Shown here in pieces: positions 25,727 through 33,627 of a stretch of 40,722 nucleotides of DNA. Numbering within the stretch: the first letter of the stretch is position 1; each line of letters starts with the position of its first letter. The DNA is from Pseudomonadota bacterium (lineage in GTDB: Bacteria > Pseudomonadota > Alphaproteobacteria > Acetobacterales > Acetobacteraceae): assembly GCA_021808055.1 (NCBI GenBank), contig JAKBCH010000012.1:1-40722 (forward strand), in the 5' to 3' direction. The translations under genes and the position numbers were made by a program. Below the pieces are notes generated by a model. The model was not told the DNA's origin and searched no databases. It saw only the letters and a program-made list of their open reading frames with translations.

Positions 25727-26138
25727 GAAAACCAGGCTGTGACCTTCAAGTGCTAAAAAACATAAAAAGCCACTTTCATGGCGCACAACCTAAAGTACTA
25801 TCTTTTTTTAGAAAACACTATAATTAATTTATGGTTTCGTTATGTATCGTAAAACGTGATTAAATAAATCATTTTTATAATTTAAAACTCTTTGGTTCAT
25901 GAAGTCAGTGGAAACTCGTGTCTGAATTCCGTTTGAAAAATAGTGCTAAATTATAATTAACAGCACACTATTTCAAAATCTTGAGATATAAAAACAAGAA
26001 AAAGCCGTTTTTGTTAATAAACCGCAACGCGCAAAACGCAAATCGTAACAATTTGTCAATAGATCTTATGACTACATCTTTCGAGAGAATTGGTTTCTAA
26101 TCTTTCTTGTTTTGGTTGCATATCAAGGAAAATTTACC
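25727..26138. other. AT-rich divergent intergenic region
   Basis: About 410 bases with no credible gene, markedly richer in A and T than anything nearby. It must hold the promoters of the GGDEF-EAL gene (leftward) and the acyltransferase-methyltransferase pair (rightward). TATAAT occurs at 25876-25881 and, as part of a self-complementary ATTATAAT, at 25952-25957, but neither has a well-spaced -35 that I can defend. A dyad at 25938-25973 is described separately. Confidence 0.6.
25938..25973. promoter_or_regulatory. operator-like dyad
   Basis: AAATAGTGCT at 25938-25947 and AGCACACTATTT at 25962-25973 form an inverted repeat with a two-base gap, centred on the palindrome ATTATAAT. The symmetry and the position between two divergent genes fit a regulator-binding site that overlaps a -10 element. 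Confidence 0.4.
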
Positions 26139-26864
26139 ATGAGTTCACTTAAATATCAGACGACGGGTCTTGTTCGTGGTGGCGTTATCAGCGAGCCTGC
26201 TGGATTGACCGCTAAACTAGCGGTGGATGAACAAACGAGGGCGGATGCATTTTCAATCCGCCATGCGAGCTATCTTTCCGGTGGATATATCGACCCGATG
26301 CCCGGCGGCCAGTTTTCAGACGCCGACGATTTGCTGCCCAATAGCCGGTGTGTGGTGATTTATAAGCATGGGCGGCCGGCGGCCTCGGTGCGGTTATGCA
26401 CCTTGATTAATGACCCCGCGATGACGGGCTGGAGCGATATTCCCGCCAAGCGTATCTTTCCTGAGGAGGTGATGGCCCTGGCGGATGGTGTGCAGACCGG
26501 CCGCCCAGCGAAGCTGACCGAGATCAACCGGCTCGTCCGGCATCCTGATTATACCGATGATTTCATGTTGGTGTTTGTTCTGTATCGCTTCGTCTCCTTC
26601 CTGGTGATTGAGGAAGGCGCGGATATGATGCTGAACTGCGTCCGCCGGAACCACACGTCTTTCTATAAACGCATGCATTTTGAATATGTTGCCGGGCCGC
26701 GCCGTTATGCCGGGGTGAAGTTTGAGACGAATCTGATGCTATGCCCCAGCGCACGGTACGAGAAGCTGATGTCGGACATTCCCTTCGTGGCTACGGATGA
26801 CTCCACTAAACAGGCCTATGGCAGCTTGCTGGCGGGCGAGGCCGTAAAGGTGTTCGCGAATTGA
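26139..26864 (+). CDS. FeeM-like N-acyltransferase (GNAT/LuxI-like fold)
   Basis: 241 residues from the ATG at 26139, eight bases after AAGGAA; the TTG-initiated extension is not needed. The pattern RHASYLSGGYIDP, then FSDADDLLPNSRCVVIY, HGRPAASVRLCTL, LTEINRLVRHPDYTD and a C-terminal NHTSFYKRMHFEYV is that of the FeeM/N-acyl-amino-acid synthase group, which is structurally related to autoinducer synthases and uses acyl-ACP or acyl-CoA to acylate an amino group. The actual acceptor cannot be read from sequence. The gene is followed after 36 bases by a membrane methyltransferase gene, so the two are probably one operon. Ornithine-lipid-type or other GNAT acyltransferases are alternatives. Confidence 0.72.
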   Translation: MSSLKYQTTGLVRGGVISEPAGLTAKLAVDEQTRADAFSIRHASYLSGGYIDPMPGGQFSDADDLLPNSRCVVIYKHGRPAASVRLCTLINDPAMTGWSDIPAKRIFPEEVMALADGVQTGRPAKLTEINRLVRHPDYTDDFMLVFVLYRFVSFLVIEEGADMMLNCVRRNHTSFYKRMHFEYVAGPRRYAGVKFETNLMLCPSARYEKLMSDIPFVATDDSTKQAYGSLLAGEAVKVFAN

Positions 26865-26900
26865 AGCGGCGCCCATTTTTTGAAGGAAAGGGATTTATAA

Positions 26901-27461
26901 ATGCATGTTTTTGCCACCCTCTTTACAGGCATCGCCGCGGTCATCTGCTTTGTAGCGTTTTCCTGGGGGGTGAATAAGCATTTCCGCTCCACCGGGGCGA
27001 TGCCGCTGGGCATGAAGGTCACAAGCCTTCTCAGCCTAGCTTTGTTTGCGGTTTTTCTGTTCCGTGTTGTCCAGGGAGCTTCTGCTTTCTGGCTCTTCTC
27101 GCTGGGGCTGTTCGTTGCCTCTCTGGCGGTGTTTGCCGCTGCTGTGGCCGCCAGCCGCCTGACTCCGCCAACCTTGGCGTTTGATACTGATGCGCCGAGC
27201 TTTCTGTTGCAACACGGGCCTTACCGCTATGTCCGTCACCCGTTTTATCTGGCTTATATTCTGTTCTGGCTGGGTACGGCGCTGGCTGCTCACGGGCTGT
27301 TGGGGTGGGTGGCCCCGATTCTGATGACCTCTCTATATATAGAGGCGGCTTCGCGGGAGGAGCGAAAATTCGCCAATTCCGACCTGGCCGCTGCCTACCA
27401 TGCTTACCGTGCCCGCGCGGGCATGTTCTGGCCTCGCCCACGGGCGTTGCTGGCGGGTTAG
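26901..27461 (+). CDS. ICMT/PEMT-family membrane methyltransferase
   Basis: 186 residues, with an ATG after AAGGAAAGGG. About four to five transmembrane helices fill residues 3-140. The conserved C-terminal half GPYRYVRHPFYLAYILFWLG followed by EERKFANSDLAAAYHAYRAR is the S-adenosylmethionine and substrate site of the isoprenylcysteine carboxyl methyltransferase / phospholipid methyltransferase superfamily. Family members methylate carboxylates, phospholipid amines or other lipid-soluble acceptors at the membrane. Being second in a two-gene unit with an N-acyltransferase, it may modify the acylated product; that is inference. The stop codon TAG is formed by the first bases of a dispersed repeat. 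Gene-level function is uncertain. Confidence 0.8.
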   Translation: MHVFATLFTGIAAVICFVAFSWGVNKHFRSTGAMPLGMKVTSLLSLALFAVFLFRVVQGASAFWLFSLGLFVASLAVFAAAVAASRLTPPTLAFDTDAPSFLLQHGPYRYVRHPFYLAYILFWLGTALAAHGLLGWVAPILMTSLYIEAASREERKFANSDLAAAYHAYRARAGMFWPRPRALLAG

Positions 27462-27498
27462 AGTGCGATGACTTTAGGTTCGGAGAGAACCTAAAGTC
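27458..27498. repeat. palindromic intergenic repeat, copy B
   Basis: TAGAGTGCGATGACTTTAGG (27459-27478), a variant of the recurring 20-mer, runs into a perfect 12-bp hairpin: GACTTTAGGTTC (27470-27481), loop GGAGA, and its reverse complement (27487-27498). Its first bases supply the stop codon of the methyltransferase gene. The hairpin may also act as a 3' end, although no T-tract follows. Confidence 0.65.
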
Positions 27499-27553
27499 TG
27501 AATTGCATTCTCTCTCATTGTTTGAGAGCCGCAGACTAACCCGGCCCATAACG

Positions 27554-27578
27554 CAAAAAGCCCGGCGAAAGCCGGGCT
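27554..27578 (-). terminator. rho-independent terminator of rpmJ
   Basis: On the minus strand AGCCCGGC-TTTC-GCCGGGCT is followed by TTTTTG, a classical hairpin and U-tract about 30 bases past the rpmJ stop codon. Confidence 0.88.
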
Positions 27579-27609
27579 GCCTGCCGCCTTATTGAAAAGG
27601 CTGAAGACG

Positions 27610-27735
27610 TTAACCCTGGCGTGCTTTCATGCGCGGGTTCTTCTTGTTGATCACGTAAACCCGACCATGGCGGCGGACAACGCGGCAGTTCTTGTCGCGA
27701 AGTTTCGCGGATTTCAGAGAGTTACGGATCTTCAT
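27610..27735 (-). CDS. rpmJ: 50S ribosomal protein L36
   Basis: 41 residues: [20 protein letters not shown] and then [20 protein letters not shown], ending with Gly. This is the alphaproteobacterial long form of L36 (bL36), with the usual zinc-ligand Cys set reduced, as in the C-minus type: one Cys (17) is left and a His at 23. It is a small basic protein of the large ribosomal subunit. It is a single-gene unit with its own terminator, unlike the rpmJ copy of the spc operon in other bacteria. Too short for ORF tracks with a 60-residue cut-off. Confidence 0.95.
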   Translation of the reverse strand: MKIRNSLKSAKLRDKNCRVVRRHGRVYVINKKNPRMKARQG

Positions 27736-28114
27736 CGGATATCTCGGCTAGAATGGGTCAATTTGAGCCGCGGTATGCCGCCGCCGCCTGACATTGTCAA
27801 CCAGCTTTGCTGAATGAAAGCCGGAGGATTTTAGATCATATCCGGGTGTGAGCCGCGGTAAAACCTGAATCCGCCTCTAAAATAATGAAGGTGAGGGCGA
27901 TTCAGATGTCAGCGCCGCTTGCAAAGCGAACGAGGCCGAAAGCATCGCGCTCATGAATGCCAAAGCCAGCGGGGGCAGGCTTAAGCCGGTTAAGTTCTGG
28001 AAATCTGGTATTTTTGCCGTTTTTCATCAAACGATCATTCGCTTTTCACATTCATGCCTTGTTGATAGCCGGACGAGGCGGTGCCCGCTGCCGAGTCTCA
28101 GGAGCTTATGCGCA
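27736..28114. other. intergenic region between rpmJ and a GT2 gene
   Basis: About 380 bases with no gene I can support. It must hold the rpmJ promoter and that of the GT2 gene. Two nested inverted repeats occur: ATTTTAGA (27828-27835) with TCTAAAAT (27876-27883), and CTGAATCCGCC (27865-27875) with GGCGATTCAG (27896-27905). They resemble a small extragenic repeat element, but I see no second copy in the window. Confidence 0.5.
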
Positions 28115-28867
28115 ATGAAGATCAGTTTCGTCGTACCGGCTTATAACGAGCAGGTTTTGCTGCCGCGTTCACTCTCCGCAATCCGCGATGAGATTGCCCG
28201 AACCGGGCTGAGGCTGGGGCAGGATGCGGAGATTATTGTGGTAAACAACGCCAGCACCGATGATACGCGCGCGGTGGCGCTTGCGGTTGAGGGGGTGCGG
28301 GTGGTGGACGAGCCACGCAAAGGGCTGGTGCAAGCCCGGTGGACCGGCTTTGAGAATACGACCGGCACGCTGATCGCCAATATCGACGCGGATACGATTA
28401 TCCCGCCGGGCTGGCTGGCGGAGGTGCTGGGCCAGTTTGGCCGTTCAGAGGCGCTGGTGGGGCTTTCCGGCCCGTATGTCTATTACGGCGTGCCGAGGAA
28501 AGTGAACGCTGTTGTGGCCTGCTATTATCGCCTGGCCTGGCTCGCTTATGTGTTTAATCACTACGTCTTGAATGTGGGGTCCATGCTCCAGGGCGGTAAT
28601 TTTATCGTCAAACGCGCCGCGATGCTCAAGCTCGGCAACCCTGACCTTCGGTTCTCCTTCTATGGCGAGGATACGGATATGGCGAACCGGCTTTCCAAGG
28701 TGGGAACGGTGAAATTCACCTTCCGGCTGCCGGCGCAATCCTCCGGCCGACGGCTGGTGGGGGAGGGCGTGTTTACCATCGGCCTGCGCTATACGATGAA
28801 CTTTATCTGGGCGACCTTCCGTAAGAAGCCCTTCACCGAGGATTGGCAGGATATTCGCGGGGTTTGA
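28115..28867 (+). CDS. family 2 glycosyltransferase
   Basis: 250 residues from the ATG at 28115, ten bases after AGGAG. The in-frame extension back to 27953 lacks a ribosome site and family similarity. A GT-A fold: SFVVPAYNEQVLLPRSL, then IIVVNNASTDDTRAVA, a DADTIIPPGWL segment containing the DxD metal site (NIDADT), and SFYGEDTDMANRL as the acceptor/catalytic ED motif. It would transfer a sugar from a nucleotide-sugar to a cell-surface or secondary-metabolite acceptor on the cytoplasmic side; no transmembrane anchor is clear. Convergent with a second GT2 gene across a repeat element, and near the rhamnose locus. Confidence 0.88.
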   Translation: MKISFVVPAYNEQVLLPRSLSAIRDEIARTGLRLGQDAEIIVVNNASTDDTRAVALAVEGVRVVDEPRKGLVQARWTGFENTTGTLIANIDADTIIPPGWLAEVLGQFGRSEALVGLSGPYVYYGVPRKVNAVVACYYRLAWLAYVFNHYVLNVGSMLQGGNFIVKRAAMLKLGNPDLRFSFYGEDTDMANRLSKVGTVKFTFRLPAQSSGRRLVGEGVFTIGLRYTMNFIWATFRKKPFTEDWQDIRGV

Positions 28868-28875
28868 ACAGGGGG

Positions 28876-29004
28876 TAGAGCGTGATGACTTCAGGTTGCT
28901 GCGGCCGCATCGCTCTGAACGCGCTCCACATCATGAATAAGAGACCGATTCACGCTTGCAGCCGCAGCACTTTGGCACGCCCGCCTAAAGTCATCGCGCT
29001 TTAA
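28876..29004. repeat. 129-bp inverted-repeat element, copies C and D
   Basis: The ends are TAGAGCGTGATGACTTCAGG (28876-28895) and, inverted, TTAAAGCGCGATGACTTTAGG (29003 to 28983). Internal arms GCTGCGGCCGCA (28898-28909) and TGCAGCCGCAGC (28957-28968) also pair, 11 of 12. The whole is an imperfect palindrome between two convergent glycosyltransferase genes, and its right end supplies the TAA of the second. It has no coding capacity, as expected of a MITE- or REP-like element. Confidence 0.7.
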
Positions 29005-30032
29005 TCGCCGGTTTCTTGATAGCTAGGTTTGGGCTGGGGCAGGCTGGGCGATGCCGCTCTGCGATTGGCAGCGGTGCCCAGCAAGCGCCGCCGGTTGGTA
29101 AGAAACCAGAACCGGAACAGAAGATTTTCAAGCGTTGTGCGGCGGCGGAAACGCTGACAGCGAAGGGAGAGAATGCGCTTCGAGAAATTGCCGTAGAGCC
29201 CTTGCCGTACCAAAGCCAGGTCCTGTTTTGCTTCGGCCGTTAATTTTGGGGTCTGGACAAGCAACGCATCAGTATGGCGCTGCATCATGGTCATATAAAC
29301 CACGGGGCCGCGCTGGATGGCGGCTAAAGCCCGGGCGTAAAGCGGCTGCGCGCGGCCGATGAGATTCCCCTTATGCAGCCGGTACAGCACCTGTGGCCGT
29401 TCATCGAACAGAATGTCCCCGCCACAGGCAGAAACGACGATGTAGCTCCACCAATCATGCATCGTGCCTTCAGGCTCACCCGCCGTGGCGACCAAGGCAG
29501 CAGCGGCGGCGTTCATCACGAGCGTGTTGCCGTTGGCGATGTTCTGCGTGAGGCAGGCAGGAAATCCAGCCACGCCCCGATAATGCGTTGAGAGTTTGGC
29601 ACCGCGCAGCGCTTCATCCACCAGATATTGCCGGGCGCAATAAAGGGCAGGGGTTTCGCCAGCATCTGCCAGCATTTCCACGGCAGCATGCAGTTTTCCC
29701 GGCAGCCACACATCGTCCTGGTCGGCAAAGGCCACCGCCATGGCGCCAATGCTCTCCCGCAGCAAGGTAAGAAAGCTGGTGGTGGCACCCAAATGCGGGC
29801 CTGATGAAGGCGATTCAACGCAACGCTCTGGCCCCACGCGGGCAGCAAATTCGCGCATGATGGCCACGGTGTCATCGTCTGAGCCGTCATCGCGCCAATG
29901 CAGCACCCAGCGCTCATGCGTTTGGGCCAGAAAACTGTTCAGTTGAACCGGCAGGAACGCCCGTCCGTTAAAGGTGGAGAGGAGAATGGCGACGCCGGTA
30001 TTTGCGGCGCTTGGCGATGAAGCAGGACTCAT
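29001..30032 (-). CDS. family 2 glycosyltransferase, rhamnosyltransferase-like
   Basis: 343 residues. A GT-A domain: AILLSTFNGRAFLPVQLNSF, then WRDDGSDDDTVAIM, AFADQDDVWLPGKL (DQDD metal/sugar motif) and MHDWWSY. The STFNGxxFLxxQLxSxLxQ opening and DQDDVW are typical of rhamnosyl- and other O-antigen GT2 enzymes, so dTDP-rhamnose, made by the adjacent rfb genes, is the likely donor; this is inference. A basic, Arg-rich C-terminal tail (about 285-330) may bind the membrane. It lies 175 bases downstream of rfbD on the same strand and may have a separate promoter. Its stop codon lies in the repeat element. Confidence 0.87.
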   Translation of the reverse strand: MSPASSPSAANTGVAILLSTFNGRAFLPVQLNSFLAQTHERWVLHWRDDGSDDDTVAIMREFAARVGPERCVESPSSGPHLGATTSFLTLLRESIGAMAVAFADQDDVWLPGKLHAAVEMLADAGETPALYCARQYLVDEALRGAKLSTHYRGVAGFPACLTQNIANGNTLVMNAAAAALVATAGEPEGTMHDWWSYIVVSACGGDILFDERPQVLYRLHKGNLIGRAQPLYARALAAIQRGPVVYMTMMQRHTDALLVQTPKLTAEAKQDLALVRQGLYGNFSKRILSLRCQRFRRRTTLENLLFRFWFLTNRRRLLGTAANRRAASPSLPQPKPSYQETGD

Positions 30033-30207
30033 GAAGCCTGAACTTCCCCTTCATTGTCCGTTTGTGAGCTGTAATTGATCATTTGCCCACGGATAAATAG
30101 TTACCTGATTCCCTTCTCGATTATACAAAGGCTTTTCGTTTCATGGCAACGCTCCAACCACACGTATAGCGTGTATATGGCGGAATTTGAGTAATTTTTA
30201 CGTTACG

Positions 30208-31095
30208 TTAAGGATCGAGCTTCACCAAATCGGTAACCACGCCAGGCAGCGTTTCGCGCCAAGGTCGTAAACTTATGCCAAACACGTGGGCAAGTTTGCC
30301 GCCATCCAGCCGCGAATCGGGCGGACGGCGGGTAGGGGTTGGCCAATCCGCGGTGGCGATGGGCAGCACCTCCGGCGATTGGTAGCCCTGCTTCGCCGCT
30401 TCCTCGAAAATGGCCGAAGCAAAGCCGTGCCAGGTGGTCTCGCCGCTATTGGTGGCATGGAAGATGCCACGGTATTCCGGCTGCCAGCCCGTGGCGGAAA
30501 TCTTGTCTGCAATTACGAGAATGGCATCCGCCAAATCGCCCGCCGCCGTGGGGGTGCCGCGCTGGTCCGCCACCACGCGCAAGATCGGCATTTTGCGCCC
30601 GGCATTGATCATGGTGCGCGCGAAATTTTTGCCATGGGCGGAATAGACCCAGGCGGTGCGCAGAATGATCGCTTTGGCGCTGGTGGCGAGAATCGCCGCC
30701 TCGCCGTCGCGCTTTGTGGTGCCATAAATCCCGGTTGGGCTGGTGGGGTCGCTTTCCAGATAAGGTTCACCCTTGTCGCCGTTAAACACGTAATCGGTAG
30801 AGACATGGATGAACGGGATATCCGCCGCGGCGCATAATTTCGCCAGCGCCAGTGGGCCGGTATGGTTGCCGGCCTTGGCAGCCTCCTGGTCGGTCTCGGC
30901 TTTGTCCACCGCCGTATAGGCGGCGGCGTTGATCACCAGGCTGGGCTTGGCGGTTTCAAAGCAGGCGCTGATCGTTTCGGGCTTTTCGAAATCAAAAACC
31001 GGGCGCTGCACGGCGGTGAAGGCCGCACCCCGCGCGGCGAGGCGGCGGCAGAGGGCATCGCCCAATTGCCCGGAGGCACCGGTGACGAGGATCAT
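30208..31095 (-). CDS. rfbD: dTDP-4-dehydrorhamnose reductase
   Basis: 295 residues. A Rossmann motif GASGQLGDALCRRLA at the N terminus, then VINAAAYTAVDKAE, HVSTDYVFNGDKGEPY with the catalytic Thr/Tyr region, and the Tyr-xxx-Lys of GIYGTTKRDGE. It reduces dTDP-4-dehydro-L-rhamnose to dTDP-L-rhamnose with NAD(P)H, the last step of the pathway. Its ATG overlaps the rfbC stop codon (ATGA), so it is translationally coupled. It ends the four-gene rhamnose set. Length and motifs are complete. Confidence 0.97.
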   Translation of the reverse strand: MILVTGASGQLGDALCRRLAARGAAFTAVQRPVFDFEKPETISACFETAKPSLVINAAAYTAVDKAETDQEAAKAGNHTGPLALAKLCAAADIPFIHVSTDYVFNGDKGEPYLESDPTSPTGIYGTTKRDGEAAILATSAKAIILRTAWVYSAHGKNFARTMINAGRKMPILRVVADQRGTPTAAGDLADAILVIADKISATGWQPEYRGIFHATNSGETTWHGFASAIFEEAAKQGYQSPEVLPIATADWPTPTRRPPDSRLDGGKLAHVFGISLRPWRETLPGVVTDLVKLDP

Positions 31096-31652
31096 GAATA
31101 AGTGAACCAGCGGTCTTCAGGGTTGAAGGCGGGCGCGACCTTGTCCTTGTCGGAGAGCACCACGCCATCGGCGGGCACCGGCCAGTCGATCGCCAGGGTC
31201 GGGTCATTCCAGATCACCGCGCGCTCGGAGGCTTTGTCGTAATCGCCGGTGACCTTGTAGATCACTTCAGTATTCTCGGTGAGTGTGATGAAGCCGTGCA
31301 GAAACCCGCCTGGCACCCAGATTTGCGCCCAGTTCTCTTCAGAAATCGTGGCCCCCACCCATTTGCCGAAGGTTGGGGAACCCTGGCGGATATCGACCGC
31401 CACATCCCAGATGGCACCGCGGATCACGCGCACCAGCTTGCCTTGCACGAAGGGCGAAGCCTGGCAATGCAGGCCGCGCAGCGTGCCCTTCTGGGCGGAG
31501 AAGCTTTGGTTGTCCTGGACGAAATGCTCGTCGAACCCCTGCGGCTTCAGCTTCGCGATGCTCCAGGTTTCCGAGAAAAATCCCCGGCTGTCGCCGAATT
31601 TAGGCGGGGTGATGAGTTTGACGTCTGGGATGGCAAGCGATTCGATCTTCAT
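31092..31652 (-). CDS. rfbC: dTDP-4-dehydrorhamnose 3,5-epimerase
   Basis: 186 residues, normal size for RmlC. Cupin motifs FGDSRGFFSETW, GTLRGLHCQ with the catalytic His, VDIRQGSPTFGKW with the partner Asp, and PGGFLHGFITL. It epimerises C3 and C5 of dTDP-4-keto-6-deoxyglucose. It overlaps the upstream rfbA by one base (TGATG) and the downstream rfbD by four, showing tight translational coupling within the operon. Confidence 0.97.
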   Translation of the reverse strand: MKIESLAIPDVKLITPPKFGDSRGFFSETWSIAKLKPQGFDEHFVQDNQSFSAQKGTLRGLHCQASPFVQGKLVRVIRGAIWDVAVDIRQGSPTFGKWVGATISEENWAQIWVPGGFLHGFITLTENTEVIYKVTGDYDKASERAVIWNDPTLAIDWPVPADGVVLSDKDKVAPAFNPEDRWFTYS

Positions 31653-32533
31653 CAGTGATGCACCCCATCAGCGATGTTCTTGAGGATCCGGCCAAGCTCG
31701 GTTTTGGCGATCAGCTTGGCGCGGGCGCGGAGCTGTTCAGCGTCGATAAAGCCCATGCGGTAGGCAACTTCCTCCGGGCTGCCGACGAGATTGCCCTGGC
31801 GGTCCTGGATGGTCTGCACGAAATTGGCCGATTGCAGCAGGCTGTCCGGCGTGCCGGCATCCAGCCAGGCGGTGCCACGGCCGAGCCGCTCCACCTTCAG
31901 CGTGCCCTCTTGCAGATACATGTTGTTGAGATCGGTAATCTCAAGCTCGCCGCGTGCGGAGGGTTTTACCTGCTTGGCCAGCTCGGTCACGCGCTTATCG
32001 TAGAAATAAAGCCCGGTGACGGCCCAGTTGGAGCTGGGCTCGGTTGGCTTCTCGACGATATCGACGGCTTTGCCGTCCGCGTCGAACCACACGACGCCGT
32101 AGCGCTCCGGGTCGCGCACCTGATAGGCGAACACGGTTGCCCCTTCCGGCCTTGCACCGGCGGCGCGCAGCAGGGTGGAGAGATGGTCGCCATGGATGAG
32201 ATTATCGCCCAGCGCCAGGGCGCAGGCATCGCCGTCTATCCATTCCTCGCCGATGAGAAAGGCTTGCGCCAGACCGTCCGGGCTCGGCTGCTCGGCATAG
32301 GAGATACGGATGCCGAGATGTGAGCCGTCATGAAACAGGCGCTGGAATTGCGGCAGATCCTGCGGGGTGGAGATGATGAGCACCTCGCGGATGCCCGCCA
32401 GCATGAGCGTGCAAAGCGGGTAATAGATCATCGGTTTGTCGTAAACCGGCAGGAGCTGCTTGGAGCTGGCCTGGGTGATGGGGTGCAGGCGCGTGCCGGA
32501 GCCGCCCGCGAGAATGATGCCCTTGGTGATCAT
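31652..32533 (-). CDS. rfbA: glucose-1-phosphate thymidylyltransferase
   Basis: 293 residues, typical RmlA. The nucleotide motif [16 protein letters not shown] is followed by [25 protein letters not shown] with the catalytic Asp, VVEKP-like [14 protein letters not shown] and [11 protein letters not shown]. It makes dTDP-glucose from dTTP and glucose-1-phosphate, the first step of dTDP-rhamnose synthesis. RmlA is feedback-inhibited by dTDP-rhamnose in other bacteria. A good GGGAG ribosome site lies inside the end of rfbB, with which it overlaps by four bases. Confidence 0.97.
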   Translation of the reverse strand: MITKGIILAGGSGTRLHPITQASSKQLLPVYDKPMIYYPLCTLMLAGIREVLIISTPQDLPQFQRLFHDGSHLGIRISYAEQPSPDGLAQAFLIGEEWIDGDACALALGDNLIHGDHLSTLLRAAGARPEGATVFAYQVRDPERYGVVWFDADGKAVDIVEKPTEPSSNWAVTGLYFYDKRVTELAKQVKPSARGELEITDLNNMYLQEGTLKVERLGRGTAWLDAGTPDSLLQSANFVQTIQDRQGNLVGSPEEVAYRMGFIDAEQLRARAKLIAKTELGRILKNIADGVHH

Positions 32534-33585
32534 GCGGCGGCTCCCAAACGCTGGCCGGAATATTTTTTAGAACGGATGCCCTCCCACCAGGGGCGGTTAT
32601 CCAGATACCAGCCGATGGTGGTGGCGAGGCCACGCTCGAAATCATGCGCGGCTTTCCAGTTCAGGGCCTTTTCAGCACTGCCTGGGTCGATCTCGTAGCG
32701 GTTGTCATGGCCGGGGCGGTCGGTGACATAAGTAATCAGCCGCTCACGCGCGCCGTTGGGGCTGGGCAGTTTCTGGTCCAGAATGGCGCAGATGGCCTTC
32801 ACCACGTCGAGATTTTTGCGGGGTTGGCGGGCGCCGATGCAATAGGTCTCGCCCGGCACGCCCTGGGTGACGACTTTCAAAAGCGCCTCGGCGTGGTCAT
32901 CCACGAACAGCCAGTCGCGGGTGTTCAGGCCCGCACCATAAACCGGCAGAGGCTTTTCCTCGATGGCGTTCAGCGTCACCAGCGGGATGAGCTTTTCCGG
33001 GAACTGCCATTTGCCGTAATTATTGGTGGTGTTGGAGACGATCACCGGCAGGCCATACGTGTGCATCCAGGCGCGGGCCAGATGGTCCGATGCCGCCTTG
33101 GAGGAAGAATACGGGCTGCGCGGGTCGTAAGGCGTATGCTCGTTGAAGGGCGGGTCGTTATCCTCAAGTGCGCCGAACACTTCATCAGTGGAGATATGGT
33201 GGAAGCGGAAACGCTCCTTTTTCTCGCCGGAGAGTGTGGCGAAATATTCCCGTGCGGCTTCCAGCATGATGAAGGTGCCGGTGACGTTGGTGTGCACAAA
33301 GGCGGCCGGGCCATCGATCGAGCGGTCCACATGGCTCTCGGCGGCGAGATGCATCACAACATCCGGCTGATGTTGCGCGAAGGCGGCACGGATGCCGGCG
33401 AGATCGCAAATATCCTGCTTCAAAAGTGTGTGATTGGCGTGGGTGAGGGCATCCTCCAGCGCATCTTCAGACGCGGCATAGGTCATCTTGTCGATATTGA
33501 TGATCTGATGCCCTTCCTGGCGGATGGCGCGCCTGACAACGGCGGAACCGATAAAGCCGCAACCGCCGGTCAACAGGATTTTCAT
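32530..33585 (-). CDS. rfbB: dTDP-glucose 4,6-dehydratase
   Basis: 351 residues. Rossmann motif [30 protein letters not shown], the catalytic Thr-Asp-Glu in [14 protein letters not shown], and the Tyr/Lys of [11 protein letters not shown]. It converts dTDP-glucose to dTDP-4-keto-6-deoxyglucose with a bound NAD. GGAG lies five bases before the ATG. It is first of the B-A-C-D set and starts 42 bases after the giant glycosyltransferase, so it probably continues the same transcript. Confidence 0.97.
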   Translation of the reverse strand: MKILLTGGCGFIGSAVVRRAIRQEGHQIINIDKMTYAASEDALEDALTHANHTLLKQDICDLAGIRAAFAQHQPDVVMHLAAESHVDRSIDGPAAFVHTNVTGTFIMLEAAREYFATLSGEKKERFRFHHISTDEVFGALEDNDPPFNEHTPYDPRSPYSSSKAASDHLARAWMHTYGLPVIVSNTTNNYGKWQFPEKLIPLVTLNAIEEKPLPVYGAGLNTRDWLFVDDHAEALLKVVTQGVPGETYCIGARQPRKNLDVVKAICAILDQKLPSPNGARERLITYVTDRPGHDNRYEIDPGSAEKALNWKAAHDFERGLATTIGWYLDNRPWWEGIRSKKYSGQRLGAAA

Positions 33586-33627
33586 GGGTACTCCAAATCG
33601 TTCTGCAGGGTCTTAAGGATAGTACAA

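Noticed and set aside
27592..27813. 73-codon plus-strand frame between the methyltransferase and GT2 genes
   Set aside because: It is antisense to rpmJ, whose 41-residue product is certain.
27953..28114. 54-codon N-terminal extension of the GT2 gene from an ATG at 27953
   Set aside because: No ribosome site, no GT2 similarity before MKISFVVPAYNE, and a good AGGAG serves the ATG at 28115.
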